Assembly (NCBI RefSeq): GCF_900110945.1
Contig: NZ_FOFL01000003.1
Span: forward strand, 248,001 to 312,000
From: Devosia sp. YR412
Lineage (GTDB): Bacteria; Pseudomonadota; Alphaproteobacteria; Rhizobiales; Devosiaceae
Direction: 5' to 3'
Length of the DNA stretch: 64,000 nt
The notes beneath the pieces were generated by a model. That model was not told the DNA's origin, did no database searches, and saw only the letters and a program-made list of their open reading frames with translations. Shown here one piece after another: positions 53,752 to 62,349 of the stretch. Position numbers and translations under genes: made by a program. Position 1 is the stretch's first letter; every line of letters begins with the position of its first letter.

Positions 53752-54093
53752 TCAGGCCGCCTGCGCGCCCTGCAGCGGCTCAGCACCTTCGAGGTCCCAG
53801 ATGGTAGCGAGGCGTTCGGCATTACCGGCCGAGAGCACGCGGAAGACGCGGTCGGCGCAGTCGAGCGCCAGGCGAAACCGCGTGCGGCTCATCGGATCGG
53901 CGACCAGTTCATCGGTCGAGCCGACCCACATGACGTGGCTACCCTTGGCCAGCACAAAGAGCTGGGCTTCATTCATGGCGAAGCGTTCGAGATTCTCGCT
54001 GAGCAGGCCATAGGTCTGGCCGGAGCGGCCCTGCCAATTGCTGTGGCGGCCAAAGCCGTGAACCAGAACATTGCTATCGACAATTCCAGTCAT
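53752..54093 (-). CDS. Hypothetical 113-residue protein with an SOS-type promoter
   Basis: Soluble protein starting MTGIVDSNVLVHGFGRHSNW, with GLLSENLERFAMNEAQLFVL, WVGSTDELVADPMSRTRFRL and a terminal AERLATIWDLEGAEPLQG. It has no membrane segment and no family that I can name; the opening resembles PIN-domain starts only superficially and the acidic triad is not evident. The frame extends to 54159, but that stretch holds the promoter and LexA box, so I start at 54093 (GGGGCG just upstream); ATG 54114 is the alternative. The LexA box predicts induction by DNA damage. Confidence 0.75.
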   Translation of the reverse strand: MTGIVDSNVLVHGFGRHSNWQGRSGQTYGLLSENLERFAMNEAQLFVLAKGSHVMWVGSTDELVADPMSRTRFRLALDCADRVFRVLSAGNAERLATIWDLEGAEPLQGAQAA

Positions 54094-54125
54094 TTCACGC
54101 CCCACAGATGACATCTGCCCAATGA

Positions 54126-54159
54126 GAACAAAATTAGAACAAAACACAAGACATGTCAA
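54126..54159 (-). promoter_or_regulatory. LexA-controlled promoter (GTTC-N7-GTTC over the -10)
   Basis: On the minus strand: -35 TTGACA (54154-54159), 17-base spacer, -10 TAATTT (54131-54136). The alphaproteobacterial LexA box GTTCTAATTTTGTTC (54126-54140) covers the -10 exactly. The predicted transcription start, near 54124, fits the downstream 113-residue gene. Confidence 0.8.
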
Positions 54160-54222
54160 GCGCCACTGCGCATGACCTCAATATATATGTTAGTGTTCGC
54201 CAAAAGCGTCAATATGTAGTGG

Positions 54223-55032
54223 TTATGGGGTGTTTGCCTGGGCCTGGCGCAGCGCATCGACCTTGGCCTGAAATTCCGGCGTCAGCGGCCGGCCGAGGCC
54301 ACGATCGACGGCTTCGAGAATCAGCTGATTGGAATGGGTTTCGATGGCGGATTTGAGGCGTTCCATGAAGACGTCGGCCGAGAGACCGGCTTCGATGGCT
54401 GGGAGGAACTTGCCCTCGGCCGTGCCTGGCCAGATCATCAGGCTATTGCGGCCCCAGAACAGGCCGGAGTTGAGCGCCACCGGCACCACCGGGACATTGA
54501 GCTCCATATAGAGCCGCACAATGCCCTGACGATAATCGGCCGGGGCCAACGGCGCCTTGCGGGTGCCTTCGGGGAAGATGACGATGCGGCAGCCACGTTC
54601 GACGGCGGCATGGGCCTGCGCCATCATCAACGGAATGGCTTCGGCGCCCTTGCGGCGATCGACTTCGATACAGTCGAGCGAGCGGGCGGCCCAGCCGAAG
54701 AAGGGAATGCGCATCAGCTCCTTCTTGACGATATAGGCGGGACGGCCGGCATGCGGGAAAATGGCGAAGACATCCCAGTCGCTCTGATGCTTGCTGGCAA
54801 TGATACAGCCGCCTTCGGGGATGTTTTCCTGCCCGGTCATCCTGGTTTTGACGCCGGCCAGATAGCGCAGGAATTTCAGGTTCGAGCGGCACCAGTATTT
54901 GGCCATGGCCCAGCTCAGCGGGGTGCGGCCGCTGATCAGGGCGATGATGCCCAGCGTGATGGCGACGATCGCCGTCTGGCCGATGAAGATGAAATAGAAC
55001 ACGGCCGTACGCAGGGCCTGGATCGCTGCCAT
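54223..55032 (-). CDS. plsC: 1-acyl-sn-glycerol-3-phosphate acyltransferase
   Basis: A 269-residue membrane enzyme making phosphatidic acid. N-terminal hydrophobic helix (about 8-38), acyltransferase block I SKHQSDWD (H82-x4-D87), block III-type FPEGTRKAPLAP and block IV VPVVPVALNSG. Start at 55032 has GGAGG eight bases upstream (minus strand). It is third in a run with the YcxB-like gene and ftsEX on the same strand. Confidence 0.94.
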   Translation of the reverse strand: MAAIQALRTAVFYFIFIGQTAIVAITLGIIALISGRTPLSWAMAKYWCRSNLKFLRYLAGVKTRMTGQENIPEGGCIIASKHQSDWDVFAIFPHAGRPAYIVKKELMRIPFFGWAARSLDCIEVDRRKGAEAIPLMMAQAHAAVERGCRIVIFPEGTRKAPLAPADYRQGIVRLYMELNVPVVPVALNSGLFWGRNSLMIWPGTAEGKFLPAIEAGLSADVFMERLKSAIETHSNQLILEAVDRGLGRPLTPEFQAKVDALRQAQANTP

Positions 55033-55069
55033 TCTCAATTCCTCCGCCGCGTCGCCGGGGCGAACGGGC

Positions 55070-55600
55070 TTAGCGCCCGATCCCGGCGAGATGCTGCCGC
55101 AGGCTGTGGTACTGGTCCGGGGGAAGGACCCGTTTCGGGATCACCCTATATAGGCGATCGGACTCGAACAGAAGAATAGTTCGCTTGTCCTCGCTCCAGC
55201 GCAGGAAATGGCTCCACGGCATGTCGAAGGCGCCATATTCGGTATCGGCGGTCAGGTGTTCGCTCGTCCAGCGATAGGCCAGCTCGCCCTGCAGCGAACG
55301 CTGCTGCCGAAAGGTCCGGCGGGCCGCCACGGGCATGATGACCTGCATCACCGCCGCTGTGGCGGCAAAGGGGGCGAGGGATAGCGCCAGCAGGAAACCG
55401 GCATTATTCTGCAGCGCCTGGGGATCACCCATGGCCGGGCCGAGCGTGAGCCAGGCGACGAGCGGGAGGATGATCAGCCAGAGTAGCACAAGGCCGATCA
55501 TGGTGCGGCGCTGGGTCAGGCCCGACCAGCCATAGAGCTGGCCCGCCGCAACGAGATCGTCTTCAGTCAGGCGAAACCGCGCGCTGGCGCAGTCTGGCAT
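55070..55600 (-). CDS. YcxB-like membrane protein
   Basis: A 176-residue protein with two central membrane helices (about 34-55 and 66-92) and a soluble C-terminal part (YGAFDMPWSHFLRWSEDKRT, then LYRVIPKRVLP) of the YcxB-like C-terminal type. Function unknown. Its start overlaps the ftsX stop by one base, so it belongs to the ftsE-ftsX transcript. Confidence 0.8.
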   Translation of the reverse strand: MPDCASARFRLTEDDLVAAGQLYGWSGLTQRRTMIGLVLLWLIILPLVAWLTLGPAMGDPQALQNNAGFLLALSLAPFAATAAVMQVIMPVAARRTFRQQRSLQGELAYRWTSEHLTADTEYGAFDMPWSHFLRWSEDKRTILLFESDRLYRVIPKRVLPPDQYHSLRQHLAGIGR

Positions 55601-56529
55601 CAGGAGGTTTCAGCCAGGAAGCGGCGCACGGTGACGCGCGAGGTGATGGCAGTGAGCGCCGCGATGACCGGAACCACCGCGGCGATGCCGATAATGCCGG
55701 CAAGGCCCAAAGCAAAGCGGCCGAACAGCACGCCAACCTGCGCGCCGGCTTCGCTCGACAACATGCCGCCGGCCGCCGTTCCGATCAGGGTGAAAAACAG
55801 CACCGCCGCAACCGTGCCCAACAGCCCGCCCTGCAGGCCGATCGAGAGAAACCGCCCCTGGAATTCCCCGGCAATGAATTTGTTGGAGGCGCCGATATAA
55901 TGCAGCACGTCGACGATTTCGCGATTGGTCGCCATGGCGCCGCGGGTGGCAAAGACGATGGCCAGCACGGTCGCCGCGCCGATCAGAATCAGCACCAACA
56001 GCCCCGAGACCACGATGGTGCCGGCCATGGTGTTGAGCTGCTGTCGCCAGGCGGCATGGGTATCAAGGCTGGCGCCCTTGATGGCGCCGAGATTGCGCTC
56101 CAGCCCTGCGATATCGGCATCGGCCGGATCGGCCAGTTGCACCACGACGAGGCGCGGGATTTCGATGGCGGTCAGATCCAGCCCGGCGCCGAGCCAGGGC
56201 TCGAGCAGGGCCTGGCTTTCCTCGACGGTGATGGCGCGGGCCGAGGCCACGCCGGGGGTGGACTGGGCCAGCGACACGGCGGTGCGCAGATTGCTGTCCA
56301 TCACCTCGCCCTCGACCGGGCGGATCTGGATGGTCACCTCGCGGCCGACATCGGCCGACCAGGCAATGGCGGATTTTTGCACCAGCACGACGCCGCCGAG
56401 GGTCACGGCGGAGAGGAAGCTCATGATGGTGATGAGCAGCAGCAGGGTGCGGCCGGCAACGCTCTTTTCGGGAACGATGGGGGCGGCGCCCTTGCGGGCT
56501 GGGATCAAGGCCCGGACGCGCTCAATCAT
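55600..56529 (-). CDS. ftsX: Cell division protein FtsX
   Basis: A 309-residue permease-like partner of FtsE at the divisome, linked to activation of peptidoglycan hydrolases. TM1 about 26-50, then a ~110-residue periplasmic domain, and three C-terminal helices (about 168-192, 218-240, 272-295). REIVDVLHYIGASNKFIAGE and FQGRFLSIGLQGGLLG are FtsX landmarks. It overlaps ftsE by eight bases. Confidence 0.94.
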   Translation of the reverse strand: MIERVRALIPARKGAAPIVPEKSVAGRTLLLLITIMSFLSAVTLGGVVLVQKSAIAWSADVGREVTIQIRPVEGEVMDSNLRTAVSLAQSTPGVASARAITVEESQALLEPWLGAGLDLTAIEIPRLVVVQLADPADADIAGLERNLGAIKGASLDTHAAWRQQLNTMAGTIVVSGLLVLILIGAATVLAIVFATRGAMATNREIVDVLHYIGASNKFIAGEFQGRFLSIGLQGGLLGTVAAVLFFTLIGTAAGGMLSSEAGAQVGVLFGRFALGLAGIIGIAAVVPVIAALTAITSRVTVRRFLAETS

Positions 56530-57184
56530 GGATGGTGAGCTCCCCCTTTTGCAGCAACATGCGCGGATAATTGAACTTGTCGAGCAGCGGCAGCTCGTGG
56601 GTGGCCAGAATGATCGTCATGCCCAGCGTGCGGTTGAGCTCGGCAAAGAGATGGACCAGGCGGCTCGACAGGTCGGGATCGACATTGCCGGTGGGCTCGT
56701 CGGCCAGCAAAACTTTTGGTCGGGCGATGACGGCGCGGGCAATGGCGGCGCGCTGTTTTTCGCCGCCCGACAGCAGCGAGGGCAGGGCATTCATCCGCTC
56801 GCCAAGGCCGACCCATTCGAGCAGTTCGGTGACATTGGGCCGGTATTCGCTTTCCGGCTGACCCAGCACGCGCAGCGGTAGCGCCACATTCTCGAAGGTA
56901 GTCAGATGATCGAGCAGGCGGAATTCCTGGAAGACGATGCCGATATGGCGGCGCATCTGCAGCAGGCGATCCTGGCTGAGATTGCTCACATCCTCGCCAA
57001 ACATCGTCACCGTGCCGCGGCTGGGTTTTAGCGACAGCAGCAGCAGGCGCAGCAGGCTGGTCTTGCCGGCGCCGGAGGGGCCGGTGAGGAAATGAAACGA
57101 GCCCGGCTCGACCGAAAAGCTCAGGTCCCGCAGGATTTCCGGACCATTGCCGTAGCGCAACCCGACATTGGAAAACTCGATCAA
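56522..57184 (-). CDS. ftsE: Cell division ATP-binding protein FtsE
   Basis: ABC ATPase partner of FtsX. Walker A GPSGAGKTSLLRLLLLSLKP, Q-loop VFQEFRLLDHLTTFENVA, signature LLSGGEKQRAAIARAV, Walker B VLLADEPTGNVDP and switch ATHELPLLD. The conserved protein starts at IEFSNVGLRYGN; TTG at 57184 (with GGGAG nine bases upstream) fits best, although ATG 57226 in frame would add 14 residues. The zinc-ribbon gene is divergent from it, separated by about 215 bases. Confidence 0.92.
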   Translation of the reverse strand: MIEFSNVGLRYGNGPEILRDLSFSVEPGSFHFLTGPSGAGKTSLLRLLLLSLKPSRGTVTMFGEDVSNLSQDRLLQMRRHIGIVFQEFRLLDHLTTFENVALPLRVLGQPESEYRPNVTELLEWVGLGERMNALPSLLSGGEKQRAAIARAVIARPKVLLADEPTGNVDPDLSSRLVHLFAELNRTLGMTIILATHELPLLDKFNYPRMLLQKGELTIHD

Positions 57185-57401
57185 GAGGGCAGGCTCCCGG
57201 AAAGGTCCGCAGACGAGGCGAATCATATGTTGTGCGCATCATAACAGCCAGAAGCCCGGCATGCGCATGATGGGCCTCATGGCGGGACGAAAGCGGCACA
57301 AATGTGGTGGATTGTCAGCGCCGTGCGCAAGGTTTGAGGAGTTTTAACCCCCGCTGGATAGTGTCGGTCTTCTGTAACTGCGTTCCAATGCGTCTGGCCC
57401 G

Positions 57402-58367
57402 ATGATCATCACCTGTCCACACTGCCAGACCAAGTACCAGGTGACCTATGAGGCCATCGGGTCGGCTGGTCGCAAGGTGCAATGCGCGCACTGCCAGCAG
57501 GCCTGGCAGCAGGTGCCGCTGGACAAGGAAACGCCCGGCACGCCCGAGCAGAAAAAAGCCTCCGAGGTCATCACCGAAGACGGTCTCGACGACGCCATGG
57601 CGGCCGAGGAGCACAAGGTTGCCTCGGAAGTCGCCAAGCGCCTGGCGATGGAAAAGCTCGAAAAAGCCGCCGAGGAGGCGCAGCACAAGGCGTCTGCCGC
57701 CGCGGGCAAGATTGAAGCCGCCGTCATGCGCAAGCGGCAGCGCGATTTCTCCAAACGCCAGAATGCGCGCGTCGCCGACCTGCCGCTGGCAAAGCTGCGG
57801 CGGAGCCTGCGCATCGGCGGGGCTTTGGCACTGGTTGGCATTGCCGCGACCGCCTATTTTGGCCGCGTCCAGGTGGTGGAAAAGTTTCCCGCCATGGCCG
57901 GCGTCTATGAAGCCGTGGGCCTTGGCGTCAATGTGGTGGGTCTCGATTTTTCCAATGTGACGACGCTGCAGTCTTTGCGCGACGGCAAGGAAGTGCTGTC
58001 GGTTTCGGCGCAGATCGTCGGGCTCCAGCCTGATCCGGTCGTCGTGCCGGCGGTTGTGGTGACCCTGCTCGATAGCCATGGGCAGGGCGTCTATGAGTGG
58101 AGCGTCACCCCAGCGGTGCGCGACCTGATGGCCGGCGAACGCGCCACCTTCGATACCCAGCTGACGCTGCCGCCGGGCGAAGCCTCCAGCGTGCGGCTGA
58201 GCTTTGCCGGCGGACATAGTATTCCGATCGTCGCGGGCGGAGGAACCCCGGCCACCGCGTCATCGATCGAGCATGATGCGCCGACAGGCCATGCCGAACC
58301 GGCGGGCCATGAACCAGCGGCGCCTGCCGCCGCTACTGAACACACACCGACCCCGGAGCATCACTGA
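57402..58367 (+). CDS. MJ0042-type zinc-ribbon / DUF3426 membrane protein
   Basis: A 321-residue protein. N-terminal zinc ribbon MIITCPHCQTKYQVTYEAIG ... VQCAHCQQAW (CPxC-x19-CxxC), an Ala/Glu/Lys-rich coiled region (about 60-115), one membrane helix (about 137-153), and a C-terminal extracytoplasmic DUF3426-like domain (VLSVSAQIVGLQPDPVVVPA; VTPAVRDLMAGERATFDTQL), ending in a His/Pro/Ala-rich tail. Divergent from ftsE; its stop overlaps the cpdR start by one base, so the two are coupled. Function unknown. Confidence 0.87.
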   Translation: MIITCPHCQTKYQVTYEAIGSAGRKVQCAHCQQAWQQVPLDKETPGTPEQKKASEVITEDGLDDAMAAEEHKVASEVAKRLAMEKLEKAAEEAQHKASAAAGKIEAAVMRKRQRDFSKRQNARVADLPLAKLRRSLRIGGALALVGIAATAYFGRVQVVEKFPAMAGVYEAVGLGVNVVGLDFSNVTTLQSLRDGKEVLSVSAQIVGLQPDPVVVPAVVVTLLDSHGQGVYEWSVTPAVRDLMAGERATFDTQLTLPPGEASSVRLSFAGGHSIPIVAGGGTPATASSIEHDAPTGHAEPAGHEPAAPAAATEHTPTPEHH

Positions 58368-58777
58368 TGGCCCGCATTCTAGTTGCCGAAGACGATCCAT
58401 CGGTGCGCGCCTTCGTGGTGAGCGCCCTGACCATGAAGGGTCATGAGGTCGTCGCCGAAGAAGATGGTGGCCTTGCCGCCGAAACCGCCGATGCCGAGAA
58501 CGGGCGCTTCGACCTGCTGCTCTCCGACATCAAGATGCCGATCATGGACGGCATCGGGCTGGCGCTGCATGTGGCGGCGAAATATCCCGAGATCATCATC
58601 GTGCTGATGACCGGCTTTGCCGACCAGCGCGAGCGGGCGCATGGCCTCGATGCTCTGATCTATGACGTCATCACCAAGCCCTTCACCCTCGCCGACCTGT
58701 TGCAGAAGGTCGATGACGCGCTGGCGGGCAAGCCGGTCGAAGTGGTGTCGCTCGCCCGCCAGGCGCGCGAGCAATAG
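58367..58777 (+). CDS. cpdR: Response regulator CpdR
   Basis: A 136-residue single-domain receiver very like alphaproteobacterial CpdR: ARILVAEDDPSVRAFVVSAL, phosphoacceptor D54 in LLLSDIKMPIMDG, T82 in VLMTGFADQRERAHGLDALI, K104 in DVITKPFTLADLL. Unphosphorylated CpdR is an adaptor that primes ClpXP for cell-cycle proteolysis, including CtrA turnover in Caulobacter. It differs from the CheY at 6298 by the DQRERAxGLDAL block and the extended C-terminus. Translationally coupled to the zinc-ribbon gene. Confidence 0.9.
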   Translation: MARILVAEDDPSVRAFVVSALTMKGHEVVAEEDGGLAAETADAENGRFDLLLSDIKMPIMDGIGLALHVAAKYPEIIIVLMTGFADQRERAHGLDALIYDVITKPFTLADLLQKVDDALAGKPVEVVSLARQAREQ

Positions 58778-58780
58778 GCC

Positions 58781-60040
58781 TCAAACCCAGTCGGGCACCG
58801 AATCCAGCGCGATCAGCGCGTCGATCGACTTGCGCGGACGGATGACGTGGAATTTCTCGCCGTCGACCAAAACTTCCGGGATCAGCGCCCGCGAATTGTA
58901 CGTGGATGCCATCACCGCGCCATAGGCGCCGGCGCTCATCACGGCCAGCAGGTCGCCTTCCTTGACGCGGGGCATGGTACGGGCCTTGGCCAGGTAATCA
59001 CCCGTTTCGCAGACCGGGCCGACGATGTCGGCGGTGATCGGGGCGAGGTTGGAGTGATTGACCGGCACGATGTCGTGATGCGCCTCGTAGAGCGTGGGGC
59101 GGATCAGGTCGTTCATAGCCGCATCGACGATGACGAAATTGGTGCCGCCTTCCTTCACATATTCGACCTTGGTGACGAGGATGCCGGCATTGCCGACCAG
59201 CAGGCGTCCCGGTTCGATCACCAGCGTGCAGCCGAGCTGGCCGATCTTGTCGCGCACCACGGCCGCATAGGCAGCGGGGAGCGGCGGGGCGGTTTCGTCG
59301 ACATTATAGGGAATGCCCAGACCGCCGCCGACATCCACATGGCGGATGTCATGGCCGTCAGCCTTGAGCGCCTTGACCAGTTCGGCCATCAGGCCAAAAG
59401 CGGTGCCGAAGGGTTCGAGATCGGTGAGCTGGCTGCCGATATGCATGTCGACGCCGACCGCTTGGACATTGGGTAGCTCGGCAATGCGGCGATAGACGTC
59501 GCGGGCGCGGGCATAGGGAATGCCGAACTTGTTCTCGGCCTTGCCGGTCGAAATCTTGGCATGGGTGCGGGCGTCGACATCCGGGTTGATGCGGACGGAG
59601 ACATGAGCGGTGAGGCCCATATCGGCGGCCACCATGGAGAGCCGCTCGAGCTCGGGCTCGCTCTCGACATTGAAGCACTTGATGCCGACCGAAAGGCCCC
59701 GGCGCATTTCGGCAATGGTCTTGGCCACGCCGGAAAAGACGATCATTTCCGGCTTGATGCCGGCGGCCAAAGCCCGTTCCAGCTCGCCCAGCGAAACCAC
59801 ATCGGCGCCGGCGCCTTCGGAGGCCATGAGCTTGAGCACGGCTTGGTTGGAATTGGCCTTCATGGCATAGGCCAGCAGCGTCGGAATGCCCTCGAAGGCT
59901 GCCTTCACCACCCGCACATGTCGGCGCAAGGTGGCGCTGGAATAGACGTAAAACGGCGTGCCCACCTTGTCGGCAAGGTCGTTCAGATTGACGTCCTCGG
60001 CATAGAGGGTTTCGTCGCGGTGATGAAAATGGTGGACCAA
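58781..60040 (-). CDS. lysA: Diaminopimelate decarboxylase
   Basis: PLP enzyme for the last step of lysine synthesis, 419 residues. PLP Lys61 in LLAYAMKANSNQAVL; GADVVSLGELERALAAG; HIGSQLTDLEPF; HVDVGGGLGIPY; EPGRLLVGNAG and the C-terminal PVCETGDYLAK, where Cys-Glu contact substrate. Full length. The conserved start is the ATG at 60040 (MVHHFHHRDETLYAEDVNL). Confidence 0.96.
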   Translation of the reverse strand: MVHHFHHRDETLYAEDVNLNDLADKVGTPFYVYSSATLRRHVRVVKAAFEGIPTLLAYAMKANSNQAVLKLMASEGAGADVVSLGELERALAAGIKPEMIVFSGVAKTIAEMRRGLSVGIKCFNVESEPELERLSMVAADMGLTAHVSVRINPDVDARTHAKISTGKAENKFGIPYARARDVYRRIAELPNVQAVGVDMHIGSQLTDLEPFGTAFGLMAELVKALKADGHDIRHVDVGGGLGIPYNVDETAPPLPAAYAAVVRDKIGQLGCTLVIEPGRLLVGNAGILVTKVEYVKEGGTNFVIVDAAMNDLIRPTLYEAHHDIVPVNHSNLAPITADIVGPVCETGDYLAKARTMPRVKEGDLLAVMSAGAYGAVMASTYNSRALIPEVLVDGEKFHVIRPRKSIDALIALDSVPDWV

Positions 60041-60105
60041 GGCCGGCGCTCCGTCGGATGTGCCCTAGGCTCTAGTGCAAAGGCCCAAAAAACAAAAGCC
60101 GGGAC

Positions 60106-60804
60106 TTAGCGATCCGGCTCATAGGCCGCCTCGATGCGCTCGGCCACCAGCGACTGCAATTGCCAGAGATGCGGATCGTGGATTCCCATGTCTTCGAGAT
60201 GGGCCACGGTGGCGAAGAGATATTCGGCCATCGAGCCGCGCGAGCCGACGGCCTTGGACAGGACATCGGCGATCTCGTCGACCGACAGGCCCGAAATATA
60301 GCGGCCGGAGTGGCGGTCGATGCAGAAGGTGATGGCGCGGATCATCCGGTCGCCGGACTTCACATTGACCCAGCGCGGTGGAAAGGCCGATGGCAGCCAG
60401 CCCATTTCGCGCTCCAGCAGCTTGACCATATTGGCATCAACCTGTCCGGGCGGCAGGCGATACAGCACACCATTGCAGGCGCCGCCGCGATCGAGCGCCA
60501 GCATCAGGCCGGGATTTTCATCCGAGCCACGCCAGCGATTGTTCCAGCCGAGGCAAAAGGCCCGATGCCATCCGCGCACCAGACCGGTGCGCATTTCGAC
60601 GAAGTCGCAGGCCGGTTTCCAGATCAGCGAGCCATAGGCAAAGATCCAGACCTCGTCCTGGCTGCGGTCTGGGCCGAGCAGGGTGTCGAGCGTTTCAGCA
60701 TAGTCATCCGCCGTTGCCGCCCGCATCCCTTCGCGCGGGGGCGGCATGTCCTCGGATGCATCTTCGGGGATCAGATAGCCGACGTGACGCTCGGTGAGGC
60801 GCAT
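60106..60804 (-). CDS. ChaC-like gamma-glutamylcyclotransferase (copy 2)
   Basis: A longer ChaC family protein (~232 residues with this start). It has VWIFAYGSLIWKPACDFVEM, CNGVLYRLPPGQVDAN, LLEREMGWLPSAFPPRW with the Glu region, and YISGLSVDEIADVLSKAVGS. An extra ~55 N-terminal residues precede the domain. The start is uncertain: 60804, 60831 or 60726 are possible and none has a good ribosome site. It lies between argH and lysA on the same strand. Confidence 0.85.
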   Translation of the reverse strand: MRLTERHVGYLIPEDASEDMPPPREGMRAATADDYAETLDTLLGPDRSQDEVWIFAYGSLIWKPACDFVEMRTGLVRGWHRAFCLGWNNRWRGSDENPGLMLALDRGGACNGVLYRLPPGQVDANMVKLLEREMGWLPSAFPPRWVNVKSGDRMIRAITFCIDRHSGRYISGLSVDEIADVLSKAVGSRGSMAEYLFATVAHLEDMGIHDPHLWQLQSLVAERIEAAYEPDR

Positions 60805-60878
60805 CTGTCTTTGTCGGCCAGCCATCCACAACAGTCCAAATCAGTGAAGCACACCGGTATGGTATGCCTCGGGCGATT

Positions 60879-62327
60879 TCATTCAACCCCGCCGTCACCA
60901 TGGCCGCCATGCTTTTTCTTGCCGAGCGGCTTGGGCTCATGCGGCTCGCCGGTGAGTTCGGTCTTCCAGCGCGCAGCCTGGATCAAAACGTTTGCCGGAT
61001 CCGTGCCGCCATAGGACTTACGGGCGGCGACCGAGGCCTCGACGGTCAGCACCTTGTGCACGCGGCTGTCGATACGCTGGTCGACAAATTTGAAGTCCTC
61101 GATGGTCAGGCCTTCGAGGCCGCAATTTTTCTGCTCGGCCAAAGCGACGATCTGCCCGGTGATATGATGGGCGTCACGGAACGGGATATTGAGCTCGCGC
61201 ACCAGCCAGTCGGCAATATCGGTGGCGGTGGAGAAGCCGGCGGCGGCCGAGACGCGCATGCGTTCGCGATTGGGCGCCATGTCGGCGACCATGCCGGTCA
61301 TGGCGGCCAGCGACAGCGACAAGGAATCGAGCGCGTCGAAGGCGACTTCCTTGTCTTCCTGCATGTCCTTGGAATAGGCCAGCGGCAGGCCCTTCATGAC
61401 GACGATCAGCGAGGTCAGCGCTCCGAGGATGCGGCCGATCTTCGCGCGCACCAGTTCGGCAGCATCGGGATTGCGCTTCTGCGGCATGATCGACGAGCCG
61501 GTGGTGAACTTGTCGCTCAAGCGGACAAAGCCGAACTGTGCCGAGGACCAGATCACCATTTCCTCGGCAAAACGCGACAGATGCATGGCGCAGATCGAGG
61601 CAGCAGCCAGCGTTTCGAGAATGAAGTCGCGATCCGAGACGGCATCGAGCGAATTGGCGGTGGGCCGGTCAAAGCCGAGCTTTTCGGCCGTCATGTGCCG
61701 GTCGATCGGATAGGGCGTGCCGGCCAGTGCCGCCGAGCCGAGCGGGCTTTCATTGAGGCGCTTGCGCGCATCGAGCAGCCGGCCGGCGTCGCGGCCGAGC
61801 ATTTCGACATAGGCCAGCAGGTGATGGCCAAAGGTCACCGGCTGGGCGCTCTGCAAATGGGTGAAACCGGGCATGATGGTCTCGGCTTCTTCTTCGGCCT
61901 TCTCGACCAGCGCCAGCTGCAGCGTATGGACCTGGACCACCAGCGTATCGATCGTGTCACGGACATAAAGCTTGAAGTCGGTAGCGACCTGGTCGTTGCG
62001 CGAGCGGGCCGTATGCAGGCGCCCGGCGGCATCGCCGATCTTTTCGCGCAGACGGCTTTCGACATTCATGTGAATGTCTTCCAGCGCCCGCGAGAACGTG
62101 AAGCTGCCACCCTCGATTTCGGCCAGCACCTCGGTTAGACCGGCGATGATGCTGTCGCGGTCTTCCGTCGTCAGAATGCCCGTTTCGGCGAGCATTGTGG
62201 CATGGGCGATCGATCCGGCAATATCCTGGCGGAACAGACGCTGATCGAAGCCGATCGATGCGTTGATTTCTTCCATGATGGCGTCGGGGCCGGTGGCAAA
62301 CCGTCCACCCCACATCTTGTTGCTCAT
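60879..62327 (-). CDS. argH: Argininosuccinate lyase
   Basis: A 482-residue lyase for the last step of arginine synthesis. [65 protein letters not shown] and the signature [16 protein letters not shown] are all present. The C-terminus carries an added Lys/His/Gly tail ([18 protein letters not shown]) beyond the usual end. Divergent from tlpA, with only 22 bases between the start codons. Confidence 0.96.
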   Translation of the reverse strand: MSNKMWGGRFATGPDAIMEEINASIGFDQRLFRQDIAGSIAHATMLAETGILTTEDRDSIIAGLTEVLAEIEGGSFTFSRALEDIHMNVESRLREKIGDAAGRLHTARSRNDQVATDFKLYVRDTIDTLVVQVHTLQLALVEKAEEEAETIMPGFTHLQSAQPVTFGHHLLAYVEMLGRDAGRLLDARKRLNESPLGSAALAGTPYPIDRHMTAEKLGFDRPTANSLDAVSDRDFILETLAAASICAMHLSRFAEEMVIWSSAQFGFVRLSDKFTTGSSIMPQKRNPDAAELVRAKIGRILGALTSLIVVMKGLPLAYSKDMQEDKEVAFDALDSLSLSLAAMTGMVADMAPNRERMRVSAAAGFSTATDIADWLVRELNIPFRDAHHITGQIVALAEQKNCGLEGLTIEDFKFVDQRIDSRVHKVLTVEASVAARKSYGGTDPANVLIQAARWKTELTGEPHEPKPLGKKKHGGHGDGGVE

Positions 62328-62349
62328 CGAATACCCCGGAGACTAGTTC

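Noticed and set aside
53752..54093. PIN-domain toxin for the SOS-controlled gene
   Set aside because: Only the opening VDSNVLVH resembles a PIN domain; the remaining acidic residues and an antitoxin partner are not seen.
60864..62138. 424-codon plus-strand frame over argH
   Set aside because: Low-complexity product, full overlap with a canonical argininosuccinate lyase.
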